From Lytechinus variegatus (lineage: Eukaryota > Echinodermata > Echinoidea > Temnopleuroida > Toxopneustidae), in NCBI RefSeq assembly GCF_018143015.1, contig NC_054758.1, positions 5,131,501-5,195,500 of the forward strand: a DNA stretch of 64,000 nt, given 5' to 3'. The translations under genes and the position numbers were made by a program. The notes under the pieces were generated by a model. It ran no database searches. It was not told the DNA's origin and was given only the letters and a program-made list of their open reading frames with translations. Of the stretch, positions 12,601 to 21,633 are shown one piece after another. Each line of letters opens with the position of its first letter. Within the stretch, counting starts at the first letter, position 1.

Positions 12601-15578
12601 CATCAGAATCTGATGTTCAATATAAAGAAACTTATATTCTAAAGTTTCGCTTATTTTTCGGAAAATGGTTATATACACAACTCAGTGATATGCAAATGAG
12701 AGACTTGATGATGTCCCTCATTCACTATTTCTTTTGTTTCTTGAACCCCTATTCCACAGAGAGCAAGACCAATGAAAGACTGCTGTAAGACCATGAAACT
12801 TGCTTGATTTTTCACAGGTCTTTCAACAAACTTTCAAAGATCTCTGAGTTCTTTCACGATTCCTAATGGATCTTTCAGTGGTCTTCATGGTCTCCATGAG
12901 CACCAAAACTTTTTGAAACTGTTCAAAACAGTTTTTCAGGAAATTGGTCTTTTGGTAGTCTTTCAATGAACTTTCAAAGTTCTTATCAGTCTTTCCATGA
13001 TCTTTCAACAGTCTCTCAAGATTTTGGGGGAGATCACTGTAATACTCGTGAGAGTTCATTGAAAGATCATTGAAAGACCAGGCAAAGTCCATGGAAAGAA
13101 TTCTGAAAGATCACTTGTCGCATAAAAGATCTCTGAAAGACCATTGAAAGATCTCTATATAGGAGTCCTATATAGAGATCTTTCATACATGTAGGACTAC
13201 AGTCTAAGTCCTGTAAGGCCCCCATTCAACAGAGGAGAGACCTATGAAAGACCAAAAATTGTTATACAATATTTCAATTTTTTACAGATTTGACTAAAAT
13301 GACTAACTTGGCGGAACCAAAAATTGTTAAAATAATGCAACTCCTCATGCTCAGGAAAGAATAAAACTTTGTTTCATATTACAAGGGGGAGAAAATGAAA
13401 ATATATTCTTATATAATGAAATGCAACAGAAATAGTGAGTGGGTGATGTCATCAGTCCCCTCGTTTGATGTGCATATGTATTGTTTTGTGAAATTAAGCA
13501 AAATGTCATAACTTTCTTATTTTACAATTACATCCAATTTTGATGAAGTTTTTAGTGTTGTGGTTGTTGGATATTTCTCTTTTTATTCATATCAACTTTC
13601 TCCTATGGTGGACTTTTATAAGCTTAACAGCCCTTTCACAAATTTAGATCTGTATTCATTATTCAAGTTGTAAATAAAGCATTGGTGATTCTAAGTTCTA
13701 TTCTTTTGGAAAGAGCTAGCCATAAATGCTTATTCAACTAAAAATTTGGCTTTGTTTTACAGATCGATAGCATTCATTAGTCAAAAGTGGCTGACATTTC
13801 TTTTAAAAAAATCTTCTGTTTCCACATTTTCTGGGGGGGGGGGCATTTTATTTCTAAAGAAAGAAATTTATTTGTTATGTTTAAATATCTTTATAACAGG
13901 ATAAAAACAGAATCAGATGTACTCACAATACTCACTATATTTCCATGAAACATAACCTCTTTTAATTAATTTAAGGAATTTTTAAAATCAATTGAAAACT
14001 AGCAATGAAATTTCTTTCACTGTAGCTGTGGAATGTACAATGACTGACTCATTTGTTTTGGTTTATTTTGTGTTCAAATTTCATTAAGCCTTGGCCTACA
14101 TTAATATTTATTAAGACTTTTCATAATTAAAAAAAATAATAAAATGTCAAACAGTCAAGCATCAAAATAGTTTTTGAATAGAATTCCACTTTTTTTCTAT
14201 ACAAAATATTCAGGAATTACTTGCATGTTAGGTGCAATAAAGACAGACACATCCAGACCCACCCCCCCCCCATAAAAAAAAATCAGACACCACTGCAGAC
14301 AGTGTTTCCACTTTGAAGGAAATTACCCGAATTCCGGGAAATCCAAACAATTCCAGGTAATTTCCGGGAAATTAAAAAATTCCAGGAAATTCCAGGAAAT
14401 CCGAAAATCAAAATGAAACAATTAAATATAGCAAGTTAGCAACTATTAATATTCATGTTATATTTACATGATTTTAACCTCCATACGTAGCTCAACATTT
14501 TTCACTTGTGCTCCACATTTTGTAATGTTGTTCCTATTTTTAAAGAGGAAGGCCCGAAGGGACAAAAAAAATGCTAAATTCCCTGATTTTTGCCACCTGG
14601 AACAAATTTCCACTCGTTGTATTATTACCCGATTTTTGTTAAAAATTAAACTTGAAAATTCCAGAAAATATTTATAAATTTCAGGAAATTTGGAATCCAA
14701 TTTCGGGAAATTTAATTTGGAGCTGTGGAAACACTGACTGACTGCAGAATCGCAATAAAGTGCACTCGAGAATAGTTTAGTTTAGTTTAGTTTACTCCAA
14801 CGATGTTGTAGGACGAAGCCTGTTCATCGATCAAAGTAGAAATGTCTATTGCTGCTCTCCTTCAGACAAAATTAGATGCGCTACTTATGTTGGCATAAGT
14901 AGCGCAAATCTGACTGATCAACCCCACAATCGACCACATGCTGCTCATCATGCTCATGTTATGTAGGCTCAAACTCAAGTCAAAACGAACCTGCTTAATG
15001 CCAGTCACTGACAAGATGTCAGCAGATTTCTGAGCCATCGATGCTACTTCATGAGACTTCTTCTTGCTCATTATCCGTTTGGTCAGCTCTGCCTCTGCGA
15101 CTGTGCTGTTGACGCTCGTCAGACTAGACTCTCGCTCCTTCCGAGGTGCCGCTTCTTTCACCGGCTCCTCCATCCGACCCTCGCCGAAACTCAGGGCGTC
15201 ATGTGCCACCTCTTGCAGGTAAGTGCGTGTGCGCGTGCGATGGTCATCTTTTCCACAATTTTGGGCCACTTTTTCAAAAGGCAGTATCACCGATTCCAGA
15301 CGGTTTGCTACCATTTCTTTCAAAAATTCCCGCAAATCTGAAAATTCTACGTCCTTAGATTCGACTTGATTTGGGAGGAAATCTTTACCAGAAGGAAATT
15401 CTGCCAGTTCACGGACTGACAATTGCAAAATTTGAGATGCAAAGCTTGGGCCGGTTGTTTTGATTACGCGATCCCACATGTTATTCGTGTAAAAGTTTAC
15501 TAGGCTGCACTCTACAATTGACGTGAATTTACTCACGAATTGAATGATATCATCTAGTTTTATTCTTACACCCTCCAT
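6561..15578 (-). CDS. METTL25: METTL25-type methyltransferase, seven exons
   Basis: Host gene for a protein of the METTL25/RRNAD1 family, a class I SAM-dependent methyltransferase group whose substrates are poorly defined. Exons in transcript order are 15578-14991, 12356-11208, 10526-10263, 9679-9576, 8848-8755, 7689-7543 and 6656-6561. Every junction has AG acceptor and GT donor and all phases agree, giving about 813 codons. The N-terminal KKSHEV motif leads into SAM motif I (VIDIGSGKGYLGQ, across the exon 1/2 junction). Later come the family block VGLHTCGDLAPSMLRIF with its VGCCYHL partner, the SLFYRAV-like block, the ILLDRL segment and the C-terminal LFDPVTSPRCY block. Human METTL25 is about 600 residues; the excess here is a serine-rich insert in exon 2. 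That exon holds one in-frame TAA (11420-11418). Identity is by remembered family motifs, not a search. Introns carry MITEs and a SINE. Confidence 0.88.
6819..7140. repeat. MITE family A copy in METTL25 intron 6
   Basis: Starts GGCCCGTAATCTGAACTC, has doubled TTAGACCGTGGTCT palindromes, and carries CATACTTAAACCACAACTTT near its right end. Lies wholly in the last intron of METTL25. Confidence 0.68.
7543..7689 (-). CDS. METTL25: METTL25 exon 6
   Basis: This exon has 49 codons, phase 0 at both ends, acceptor AATTCAG|ATATCT and donor GAACAG|GTATGA. It encodes YEAKYRPSYGHLAAYNQLRA and AIILLDRLLYLKEQ, close to the YEKYKP...ILLDRLCYLKEQ block of vertebrate METTL25. Confidence 0.92.
7796..7968. repeat. 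Fold-back MITE in METTL25 intron 5
   Basis: About 170 bases; left GCTGTTCGTAAGTTAAAAGC and ACTGGTGATCCTTTC are mirrored by GAAAGGATCACCAGT and CTTAACTTACAAACAGCTTC. Confidence 0.78.
8160..8357 (-). repeat. tRNA-derived SINE in METTL25 intron 5
   Basis: Minus strand: A-box TGGTTCAGTTGGTTAAG and B-box AGAGGTTCAAGCTCC, then a body unlike the 29691 family. It may extend to the AATAATAAT run near 8110. Confidence 0.62.
8755..8848 (-). CDS. METTL25: METTL25 exon 5
   Basis: This exon has 94 bp. The split arginine codon from exon 4 is completed and the frame reads KQIIGKLAPKCKSFLEYTRK and onward, equivalent to the family's helical segment before the YEKYKP block. The donor is AAG|GTTGGT, a little weak but phase-consistent. 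Confidence 0.87.
8921..9215. repeat. MITE family A copy in METTL25 intron 4
   Basis: Opposite orientation: GCCCGTATTGAATTAAAATC at left with AAGTATGGAGAGCCAATTG; a TTAGACCGTGGTCT palindrome near the right end, which is eroded. Confidence 0.62.
9576..9679 (-). CDS. METTL25: METTL25 exon 4
   Basis: This exon has 104 bp, acceptor TTCAG|GCAGCA and donor ACCAG|GTGAGA, entering in phase 0 and leaving in phase 2. It encodes AADRIASQKTVDVTGLFYRA and onward, matching the SLFYRAVLQ segment of the family. Confidence 0.9.
10263..10526 (-). CDS. METTL25: METTL25 exon 3 (HTCGDL core)
   Basis: This exon has 88 codons in phase 0 at both ends: acceptor TTTGCAG|CCATTC, donor TGTTTG|GTAAGT. It encodes the most conserved family block: MMVGLHTCGDLAPSMLRIF, then NVGCCYHLVTEEFA, GFPMSEYLRE and GRGTRMAACL. 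Histidine and cysteine pairs in this block are family hallmarks. The match to the vertebrate protein is almost residue for residue. Confidence 0.93.
11208..12356 (-). CDS. METTL25: METTL25 exon 2, serine-rich, with in-frame stop
   Basis: The acceptor (ACAG|GTTATT) opens directly on VIDIGSGKGYLGQ, the SAM-binding glycine motif, followed by VVSVDSSETNTNGA, where the acidic residue of motif II is expected. Then comes a variable region with roughly 130 residues dominated by Ser, encoded by TCA/TCT/AGC runs that read as GAT-type repeats on the plus strand. A TAA falls in frame at 11420-11418. The same frame then stays open for 70 codons to the donor GAG|GTAAAT and ends in an acidic segment (DEETEVGDFLQCDENAQYF) that leads into exon 3. 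Either the allele is truncated, the stop is a sequence error, or a small undetected intron removes it. I found no strong donor/acceptor pair for such an intron. Confidence 0.75.
11600..11940 (-). repeat. Coding simple repeat (poly-Ser) in METTL25 exon 2
   Basis: GATGAT-type repeat on the plus strand, read as serine codons on the minus strand. Non-Ser interruptions (Leu, Ala, Thr, Pro) follow the same impurity pattern as the non-coding arrays. Confidence 0.85.
12514..13620. repeat. Fold-back MITE in METTL25 intron 1, with nested insert
   Basis: Same family as 59893: left arm TGTTGATTTGAATTAATAGA, right arm TATTTCTCTTTTTATTCATA and mirrored end near GTGGACTTTTA. It is split by a 0.5-kb insert at about 12748-13247. 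Confidence 0.72.
12748..13247. repeat. Insert of degenerate CTTTCA units with palindrome
   Basis: The insert is made of many imperfect copies of TCTTTCA/TGAAAGA units. Its two ends carry a direct repeat of about 35 bases (CCCCTATTCCACAGAGAG-like then ACCAATGAAAGAC). A perfect 39-base odd palindrome lies at 13146-13184. Confidence 0.6.
14300..14740. repeat. hAT-like MITE in METTL25 intron 1
   Basis: Bounded by CAGTGTTTCCAC and its exact inverse GTGGAAACACTG, with an 8-base direct repeat ACTGCAGA on both sides (14292-14299 and 14741-14748). The inside is full of TTCCGGGAAATT and TTCCAGGAAATT units. An 8-base target duplication plus a CAGTG end suggests a non-autonomous hAT element. Confidence 0.65.
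14991..15578 (-). CDS. METTL25: METTL25 exon 1
   Basis: This exon has 196 codons from ATG at 15578. The start is the first ATG of a long open frame and lies in the expected place for the family's N-terminal helical region (VNFYTNNMWDRV resembles the vertebrate start region). It ends AAGCAG|GTTCGT in phase 0, just after the KKSHEV...GIKQ segment that precedes SAM motif I. A middle stretch rich in Glu, Arg and Ser is unlike vertebrate members. The frame reads through the donor for about 43 more codons before a stop, so the unspliced ORF is misleading. Confidence 0.88.
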
Positions 15579-16299
15579 GCTGAAAATTACTATTTAAAAG
15601 TAGTCATGTAAACAATTTCATATTGCTTTCGTAGAAATAAGAAATGTGATGGGCGCTGCCATGTTTTAATGAAATAACCAGTTTGATTCAATGCATGGGA
15701 ATGCTGCTCGACTCGACTCGAGAGGGCAGCAATCTGAAATCAACTTTGGTCGATCCCTTGGCATCTACGTATTTCTTTCCACTGAAAACCAAGAACAATG
15801 AATTCATTTATGTGCAATATTAATAAATTAAAAAAATTAGCAAGAATATGCTCGTGAACAATGATTTAAGAATATGGGAAAGACCTGGTCTGTATAAAAA
15901 AACAAGTAGAATTCCCCCGTGGAAGTTCACCCTGACAAAACTTTGTGGTAAACATAAATAGCAGAAAAGTAATAAAAATAATGGTGAAGGTTTGAGGAAA
16001 TCCGCCAATGGGGTACTCTGGGCTGAAAACAATTTATATCTGAATAAATAGAGTAAACTTCAAGGAGTTAAGATCTGATAACCCCCCCAAAAAAAAATTA
16101 TTATTATTATTATTTTTAAAGTTTGGCAATATTTGGCGTGATCAAGTGGGCTAATGATATACATCCCCGATTTCCTTGTTCTTATTTATCACACGAAATC
16201 AAAATTGTTTCATTTTTCATACATGTGTGAATGATGAGCCTCCCTTACGGGCTCCTTTTTAATTAAATAAGGTGCAGCAATCAGTTGTCAATCCAATGT

Positions 16300-16560
16300 T
16301 TATAGTTCTTGGAGGAAAAGAAATCGAATAGACCTAAGTTTTATTGATAAAATGCAAAAGAACACATTAGTGGGGATATGGCATCATCAGTTTGCTCAAC
16401 GAATATTCATGAAGTCATGCCACCAGAATAATGCAAACTTTTAAATGCCATAGCTAACATTTATTCCTTGTCCGATTTTGATCAAATTTTCAGTATTTTG
16501 TTTGTCTGACTTTCTTTATCTCATCAAATCATATTATTTAGCCTGGAGTATCCCTTTAAG
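16300..16560. repeat. Fold-back MITE, right-hand part
   Basis: Matches the right half of the 20708 element (GTTTGCTCAACGAATATTCA, TGTCCGATTTTGATCAAATT, GCCTGGAGTATCCCTTTAA). The left arm is not evident. Confidence 0.5.
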
Positions 16561-17304
16561 GATACATTATTTTTATTTTTAGTTAAAAGAAAAGAGCTAA
16601 CATGCTGCCTAAATGGCATTGTCTAGAGAACTCAAATTTTGTTTTCAGTATAATTGCAAGTGAGAACTCCCACTTAACTCATATAAAACAGCTTGTCTCG
16701 AACCGAAGAGTAAATTCTGTGTATTCACCCTTTAACAACTACAAACCTTACAACAGACCTAAATCTTGGATCTTATAAAATTCTTCAGATTTTAGTTTTT
16801 CATCAAAAAATATTATTAGGTGAGCGCATATCACAAAGCGGAGATAATAATATCTTGCTCCTGGTCTCCCCCAGGTTATAAGCGCTTCATAATTGAGGTA
16901 TATTACAGTAACTGTGGGCAACATACCTCTTCATTTTCTTGTCTTCCCATACGGTATTTGAAACCTAGGAGGGAGCTATAGTGAGTGCCCCCACCCCTGT
17001 AGGCCAGGAGTGAAAGCAATGAATGAAATTTATTTTTATAATAATACTTGCGTTTTTTGGTAAATTAGGTTTGAAAAAAATGAGGGGTAAACATGCGGGC
17101 CGGGTGAAGAGAAATGTCTCAGGGCATTCTCCCGCTTTCTTCACCACCATCTTATATTTCTCTCTCTCTATCCCTCCCACAACTTACCACTTTTCCCGGA
17201 TTCTTTCTTTTACCTCACAATTTCTCTTATTTTCACCACTTTCAGCACTCTCCTCATTAGTAACTTTAATTTAAACTAAAGATTTGAGACAATTTCTCAT
17301 TGAT

Positions 17305-17313
17305 TCTTTCTTG
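17305..17313 (-). promoter_or_regulatory. H2B histone downstream element
   Basis: CAAGAAAGA on the minus strand, 10 bases past the stem-loop: the purine-rich U7 snRNA pairing site of replication-dependent histone genes. Confidence 0.88.
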
Positions 17314-17323
17314 AATATTTGGT

Positions 17324-17339
17324 GGCTCTTAGAAGAGCC
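17324..17339 (-). terminator. H2B mRNA 3' stem-loop
   Basis: Reads GGCTCTTCTAAGAGCC then ACCA on the minus strand: a six-base-pair stem with loop TCTA. The stem-loop binding protein uses it for 3' processing. The loop differs at its second base from the usual TTTN; the conserved first and third T are kept. Confidence 0.93.
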
Positions 17340-17374
17340 GTTTGTCTCGAGCAAACTAGGAGACGATTTCCAAT

Positions 17375-17746
17375 TTACTTGGAGGTGGTGTACTTGGTGA
17401 CAGCCTTGGTGCCCTCAGAGACGGCGTGCTTGGCCAATTCACCGGGGAGGAGGAGACGGACTGATGTCTGAACCTCACGGCTGCTGATGGTGGACCTCTT
17501 GTTGTAGTGGGCAAGACGGGATGCCTCACCGGCGATGCGCTCGAAGACGTCGTTGACGAAGCTGTTCATGATGGACATGGCACGGCTTGAGATACCAGTG
17601 TCGGGATGGACCTGCTTCAGAACCTTGTAGATGTAGATTCCGTAGCTTTCCTTTCGGCGCCTTCTCCTCTTCTTGTCTCCGCTAGGCCTTGGGGCCTTAG
17701 CCTTCTTCGATCCCTTCTTTCCAGCGGCTTGTGCTTTGGCAGGCAT
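17375..17746 (-). CDS. H2B: Histone H2B (late/somatic type)
   Basis: Complete, intronless, 123-residue core histone that pairs with H2A in the nucleosome. It has a lysine/arginine-rich tail (first 33 residues), then the histone fold starting [20 protein letters not shown] and the C-terminal helix ending AVTKYTTSK, which holds the lysine ubiquitinated in other animals. It lacks the SPKK repeats of sea urchin sperm H2B, so it is not sperm type. The head-to-head layout with H2A suits late histone genes; early echinoid genes lie in a tandem repeat with one orientation. Its 3' end has a stem-loop (17324-17339) and downstream element, so the mRNA is expected to be replication-dependent and non-polyadenylated. 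GC-rich third positions contrast with the AT-rich flanks. Confidence 0.97.
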   Translation of the reverse strand: MPAKAQAAGKKGSKKAKAPRPSGDKKRRRRRKESYGIYIYKVLKQVHPDTGISSRAMSIMNSFVNDVFERIAGEASRLAHYNKRSTISSREVQTSVRLLLPGELAKHAVSEGTKAVTKYTTSK

Positions 17747-17802
17747 GGTGTGTATCTCTTCGAATAAGATGATGAGAATGTGGTGACAATCGAATCGAAT
17801 TG

Positions 17803-17810
17803 TATTTATA
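17803..17810 (-). promoter_or_regulatory. H2B TATA box
   Basis: TATAAATA on the minus strand, about 57 bases upstream of the H2B ATG, as expected for a short histone leader. CCAAT-type motifs lie farther upstream near 17872 and 17979. Confidence 0.8.
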
Positions 17811-18035
17811 CTGCTTGCGAGGATCGCGCGGACTCACTAATGGTAATGAGGGCCGACTGCACGCGAAAAGAACCAATCACTGCGAGCCATTCGTTCGAGT
17901 GCGCACTTAGGGAACACCACCCGAGCGGCTGCCTCACTTAATGTATTATTCATGAGGTCCGAATGCACGCTTTACCGACCAATCACAAAGGGCGTGCGAT
18001 GCAATGCGACTGCACGACCCAACGCCCGGTGTTCG

Positions 18036-18043
18036 ATTTGCAT
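18036..18043 (-). promoter_or_regulatory. Octamer motif 1
   Basis: ATTTGCAT on the plus strand, an exact ATGCAAAT octamer on the minus strand, a POU/Oct-factor site typical of H2B promoters. Confidence 0.75.
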
Positions 18044-18080
18044 ATTACGTGTTGCGATCATAAGCGTATGCTCGACGAAT

Positions 18081-18088
18081 ATGCAAAT
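18081..18088 (+). promoter_or_regulatory. Octamer motif 2
   Basis: Exact ATGCAAAT on the plus strand, 37 bases from the first octamer and facing the other way. Confidence 0.75.
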
Positions 18089-18169
18089 ATGTCGCTCGGC
18101 GAGCTGAGCCACCTCGTGTCTGATTGGCTCCCGCTGAATCCCTGATCGGTTTACGGTCTTCCGCTGAGG

Positions 18170-18176
18170 TATATAA
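18170..18176 (+). promoter_or_regulatory. H2A TATA box
   Basis: TATATAA, 79 bases upstream of the H2A ATG, with an ATTGG (inverted CCAAT) about 45 bases before it. Confidence 0.82.
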
Positions 18177-18254
18177 ACCTAGCTCGCCACAATTTGAACA
18201 TTTTACTACTCGCTTTGTACTTGCCGTAGTCAACCAACTCACAATCAAATCATC

Positions 18255-18635
18255 ATGTCTGGACGTGGTAAAGGAGCAGGAAAGGCCCGCGCCAAGGCCA
18301 AGAGTCGATCTGCCCGTGCAGGACTTCAGTTCCCAGTTGGTCGTGTCCATCGTTTTCTTCGCAAGGGCAACTACGCCGAACGTGTAGGTGCAGGAGCTCC
18401 AGTCTACCTGGCTGCCGTCCTCGAGTACCTCGCCGCCGAAATCCTCGAGTTGGCAGGCAATGCCGCCCGCGACAACAAGAAGACCCGTATCATCCCCCGT
18501 CACTTGCAGCTGGCTGTCCGCAACGACGAGGAGTTGAACAAGCTTCTCAGTGGAGTCACCATCGCCCAGGGTGGTGTCCTCCCCAACATCCAGGCTGTCC
18601 TCCTGCCCAAGAAGACCTCCAAGGCAGCCAAGTAA
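18255..18635 (+). CDS. H2A: Histone H2A (late/somatic type)
   Basis: Complete, intronless, 126-residue core histone. It begins [20 protein letters not shown], followed by the fold ([20 protein letters not shown]) and the docking domain, and ends [10 protein letters not shown]. It lacks the C-terminal SQ(E/D) motif, so it is not H2A.X, and it lacks the extended loop of H2A.Z. The ATG follows a short leader after the TATA box. A stem-loop and U7 site sit 35-70 bases past the stop. Codon use is strongly biased to C/G-ending codons, as in other highly expressed histone genes. Divergent from H2B, with which it shares a promoter. Confidence 0.97.
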   Translation: MSGRGKGAGKARAKAKSRSARAGLQFPVGRVHRFLRKGNYAERVGAGAPVYLAAVLEYLAAEILELAGNAARDNKKTRIIPRHLQLAVRNDEELNKLLSGVTIAQGGVLPNIQAVLLPKKTSKAAK

Positions 18636-18669
18636 ATGGGTTGCTTTCCTCTTCGGAACTTCCCAAAAC

Positions 18670-18685
18670 GGCTCTTTTAAGAGCC
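18670..18685 (+). terminator. H2A mRNA 3' stem-loop
   Basis: GGCTCTTTTAAGAGCC followed by ACCA: six-base-pair stem with a TTTA loop, the canonical replication-dependent histone 3' signal. Confidence 0.96.
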
Positions 18686-18695
18686 ACCAAAAATT

Positions 18696-18704
18696 CAAGA
18701 AAGA
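18696..18704 (+). promoter_or_regulatory. H2A histone downstream element
   Basis: CAAGAAAGA, 10 bases after the stem-loop, same sequence and spacing as in H2B. Confidence 0.9.
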
Positions 18705-19300
18705 ATCAAATGAGATCATGCTCTCTGATAAATCTCAAGGTGTTTTTCTTTAATTGACATCTTTTTTTTCAGGATTTACAACTCTGGCGAGACCTTTGTA
18801 GGACTTATTTTGTTCCATATTTTATATCCAGAAATTTGTAATGCAGAGCTGCCAAGTAGTAGGATATTTCCTGTGTAGTCGGTAGCATTTTAAGAGTAAA
18901 ATGACTCTACATAAGATCTTTCAAACTAGTAAGAATGATGAATTAAGGGATCACAAATCTTTGAAGAAAGTGGGATTAATTTTAAAGAGAGGGGCGGACG
19001 GTAGTAAATATCCCTCGCCCTCCTGAACCGTCACCATGTTTCCACTCCATAATACGGAGGGGGGGGGGCATACCCCCTAGGACCTTTTTTTCATAAGAGG
19101 TTCAGGCACAAACAACGAGAAAAATTTTTGATGTTCCAGGCCCCCCCCCTCAATATTTGTTCCGCGGCACTTGCCGAATGTCACAGGTCAATCGAATAGG
19201 GGTCCCATGGGGGGGGGCAACTTCCATTGACGGAGAGGATACCATGCGTGACTAAAAAACACGCGAAAGGATCTATTTCAAGATAGGGTGCTATGTACAA

Positions 19301-19475
19301 ACTCTAAAAAAAAAGGTTTACCCAATACTGGGTAAAAATATGTTGGTTGAGTAAAAAAATACCCAATATTTTGTAAATTTTACACAATGTTGCGTTGAAA
19401 TAGCCCAATGTGGGGGTAAAAAACATACTCACAAACATGAATTGGGTAAAATTATACTCGGTGTTTTTAGAGTGT
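19301..19475. repeat. MITE with CACTCTAAAAAC-type ends
   Basis: 175 bases with ACTCTAAAAA at left and TTTTTAGAGTGT at right, and several TTACCCAAT/ATTGGGTAA units inside. Confidence 0.7.
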
Positions 19476-20122
19476 AACGTAATAAGGGTGTCAAAAACAA
19501 TAAAATAATGAAAAAAACTACGTGTTATATTACTAACAAAACAAAACTTTATAAAGGATGTACTTTTTGCCCCAAATACGTGGTTAGGGTCCGATTTGAG
19601 CAAGGTGTGAGGGGTAAACCCAATGAAAGTAAAGATAAAGTCGACGACCGTGGCATAACAATTTTAAGAGTCAATTCAGGGAATACTTGTCAAGGGTACC
19701 GTTATGTTTATATAAGGATAGAGTACACATGCACGTCAATACAGTCTTGTTAAGGGGCGCATTGTCAGAATATGGAAAATACGTGTTAAAGGTGCTTACT
19801 TGAGACCTCATTGTCATTGGCGGCGGTTAGCCAAAGGGGGTCCACCTGAAATTTTGGTATGGAAAAAAGGGTTATCAACAGATAATTTAGGGGGGGCAGG
19901 ACCCCCCTTCCGACGCCTAAGCGCATGGTATCCACTCAATTGAAATCCCCTCCCCCGATAAGGGTGAGGCGAATGAAGCTTCACCCATAGCACTTTTTCA
20001 GTAAATGTACGTGATGGATGTTCAGCACCCCTCCCTCAAATAGTTTGGCCCCTGCCATAATATGTACATTATGGCTACCGCCCGCGGCTGCTCACTTTAT
20101 TCGGATGACATGCAATATAAGT

Positions 20123-20273
20123 CAGGGGCCGCGGAACGGTTTTCAAGTGGGGGGCTGACCATGCTAAAAATCACAATCGTATGGTCATTTAAGCGTTTTT
20201 TGTACATGGTTTTGGAAAAAAGTGGGGGGGGGGGGGGCTGAGAGCCCCCCCCCCCCCGGTTCCGCGGCCCCTG
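20123..20273. repeat. Fold-back with G/C runs
   Basis: CAGGGGCCGCGGAACGG mirrored by CCGGTTCCGCGGCCCCTG, with runs of G and C just inside the right arm. Confidence 0.75.
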
Positions 20274-20707
20274 AATAATACAAGATGATTTTTAGAAGGC
20301 AAGTAACCAATTTAGACGTATGGTACTTTCATTTTAATAACACCGAATTTTTATGGATTTTTATAATGAAATATGAACGGATGTCGCCACATGTAAGTAA
20401 CATAACATGCTCACTTAAAAAGTGAGCATGAATATCCTTTATTTTGTGTGCATTCATAACAAATGAGAATACATAATTATTTTTGAACAACTAACGTTTT
20501 CATGAAGAGCGTCATCTACGGCCTCAAAGATATCCTTAAAAAGACAATATTAGTATTCAATGACCATGATAATAAAATTAGTGATTCTTTTATGTCCATC
20601 AAGCGCTTTGCTAAAATAATTGAGCAGTGTTTCAAACCATTACTATAACACAATTTGCAATTCATTCTCATAACAAATTATAACATGATAAATATTGTCA
20701 ATAATAA

Positions 20708-21280
20708 GGGATACTCCTGGTTGAAGATATTTTTATCTAGATAAAATAAAAATCGAGTGAAATTCACAAAGCAAAATGCTGACAATTTCATCAAATCGGA
20801 TAACAGATAACAAAGTTGTTGAATTTTAAATTTTAGTAATATTCTGTGAAAACAGTTATGTTCACTTCACCATGAATATTCATTAGTTTGGCTGATGATG
20901 TCACATCCAAATTTCCTTTTTTCTTATGTTATTACATGAAATAATAATTGTTTTATTTTTTCAGACATGTGTAGATTATGAAATACGTTACAGTAATAAA
21001 TTACTAATGCACTTAATCAGTTGTCAATCCAAGTTATTGGTAGATTTTTTTTTATAAACCGAATTTCATATATCAAAATACAAAAGAACAAGTGATGATT
21101 ATGACATCATGAGTTTGCTCATTGAATATTCATGAAGACATGCCTAGAACTGTTCACTGGAATAATGTAAATCTTTAAAATTCAATAAATTTGTTGTTTG
21201 TAATCTGACTGATCATTTTGCTTCGGAATTTACTGTATTTATTGAGATATGAATATCTTCAGCCTGAAGTACCCATTTAA
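20708..21280. repeat. Eroded fold-back MITE
   Basis: Ends GGGATACTCCTGGTTGAAGA and AGCCTGAAGTACCCATTTAA are near-inverses; inside are TTTCATCAAATCGGATAA and GATGATGTCACATCC with mirrored versions. Older than the copies above, judging by divergence. Confidence 0.55.
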
Positions 21281-21306
21281 TAACCCTATTAAACAGTTTT
21301 GGATCT

Positions 21307-21557
21307 TCAATCAAATCTTGGATCCGGGATGTCTAAAAGCCTGATCCAGCGTTTACACTCATTCGTGTTTCTATAGGACTTCCAACATGTCCAAAATGGT
21401 AAATACGCCTCCTGTGGCCTGAAATATCGTGACGAACGTTGAATGTCTTTTCTTGGGTCCTTATGGTGCATTTTATACTCCACAAGGATCCGCGTTAAAA
21501 TCCACATCCACCATTGTAATCTGGCGTCATTCCAGTTCCTATAAGCTCTCAAGGATG
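21307..21557 (-). other. Small open frame after the unknown gene
   Basis: A frame of about 83 codons that follows a possible CCATAG acceptor and ends with TGA at 21309-21307. It is rich in Trp, Tyr and Arg. It could be an alternative last exon of the neighbouring unknown gene or a chance frame; nothing in it is recognisable. Confidence 0.2.
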
Positions 21558-21633
21558 CTATGGTATAAAATTAATATAGGCATATAATCTTTAAATAGAG
21601 AATATTCAAAGTTGTATTGAAAACTGAGCTAGT

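Larger units (their letters stand above)
15579..17323. other. Spacer between METTL25 and H2B
   Basis: Contains the METTL25 5' flank (CTCGACTCGACTCGAG near 15708; no clear TATA box), a partial fold-back arm near 15920, the fold-back part at 16300 and low-complexity sequence. No gene seen. Confidence 0.55.
17747..18254. promoter_or_regulatory. Shared H2A/H2B divergent promoter
   Basis: 508 bases separate the two start codons. The stretch is GC-richer than its surroundings and contains both TATA boxes, CCAAT/ATTGG motifs near 17872, 17979 and 18123, and two octamer motifs in opposite orientation (18036-18043 and 18081-18088). Octamer plus CCAAT plus TATA is the usual signature for S-phase H2B/H2A transcription; joint control of both genes is inferred. 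Confidence 0.85.
18705..21306. other. Spacer after H2A
   Basis: Holds the CACTCTAAAAAC-type MITE, the G/C fold-back and an eroded fold-back listed separately. Several poly(G)/poly(C) runs near 19060-19220. No gene seen. Confidence 0.55.

Noticed and set aside
18045-18719. 224-codon frame antisense to H2A
   Set aside because: It lies over H2A on the other strand and owes its length to H2A codon bias.
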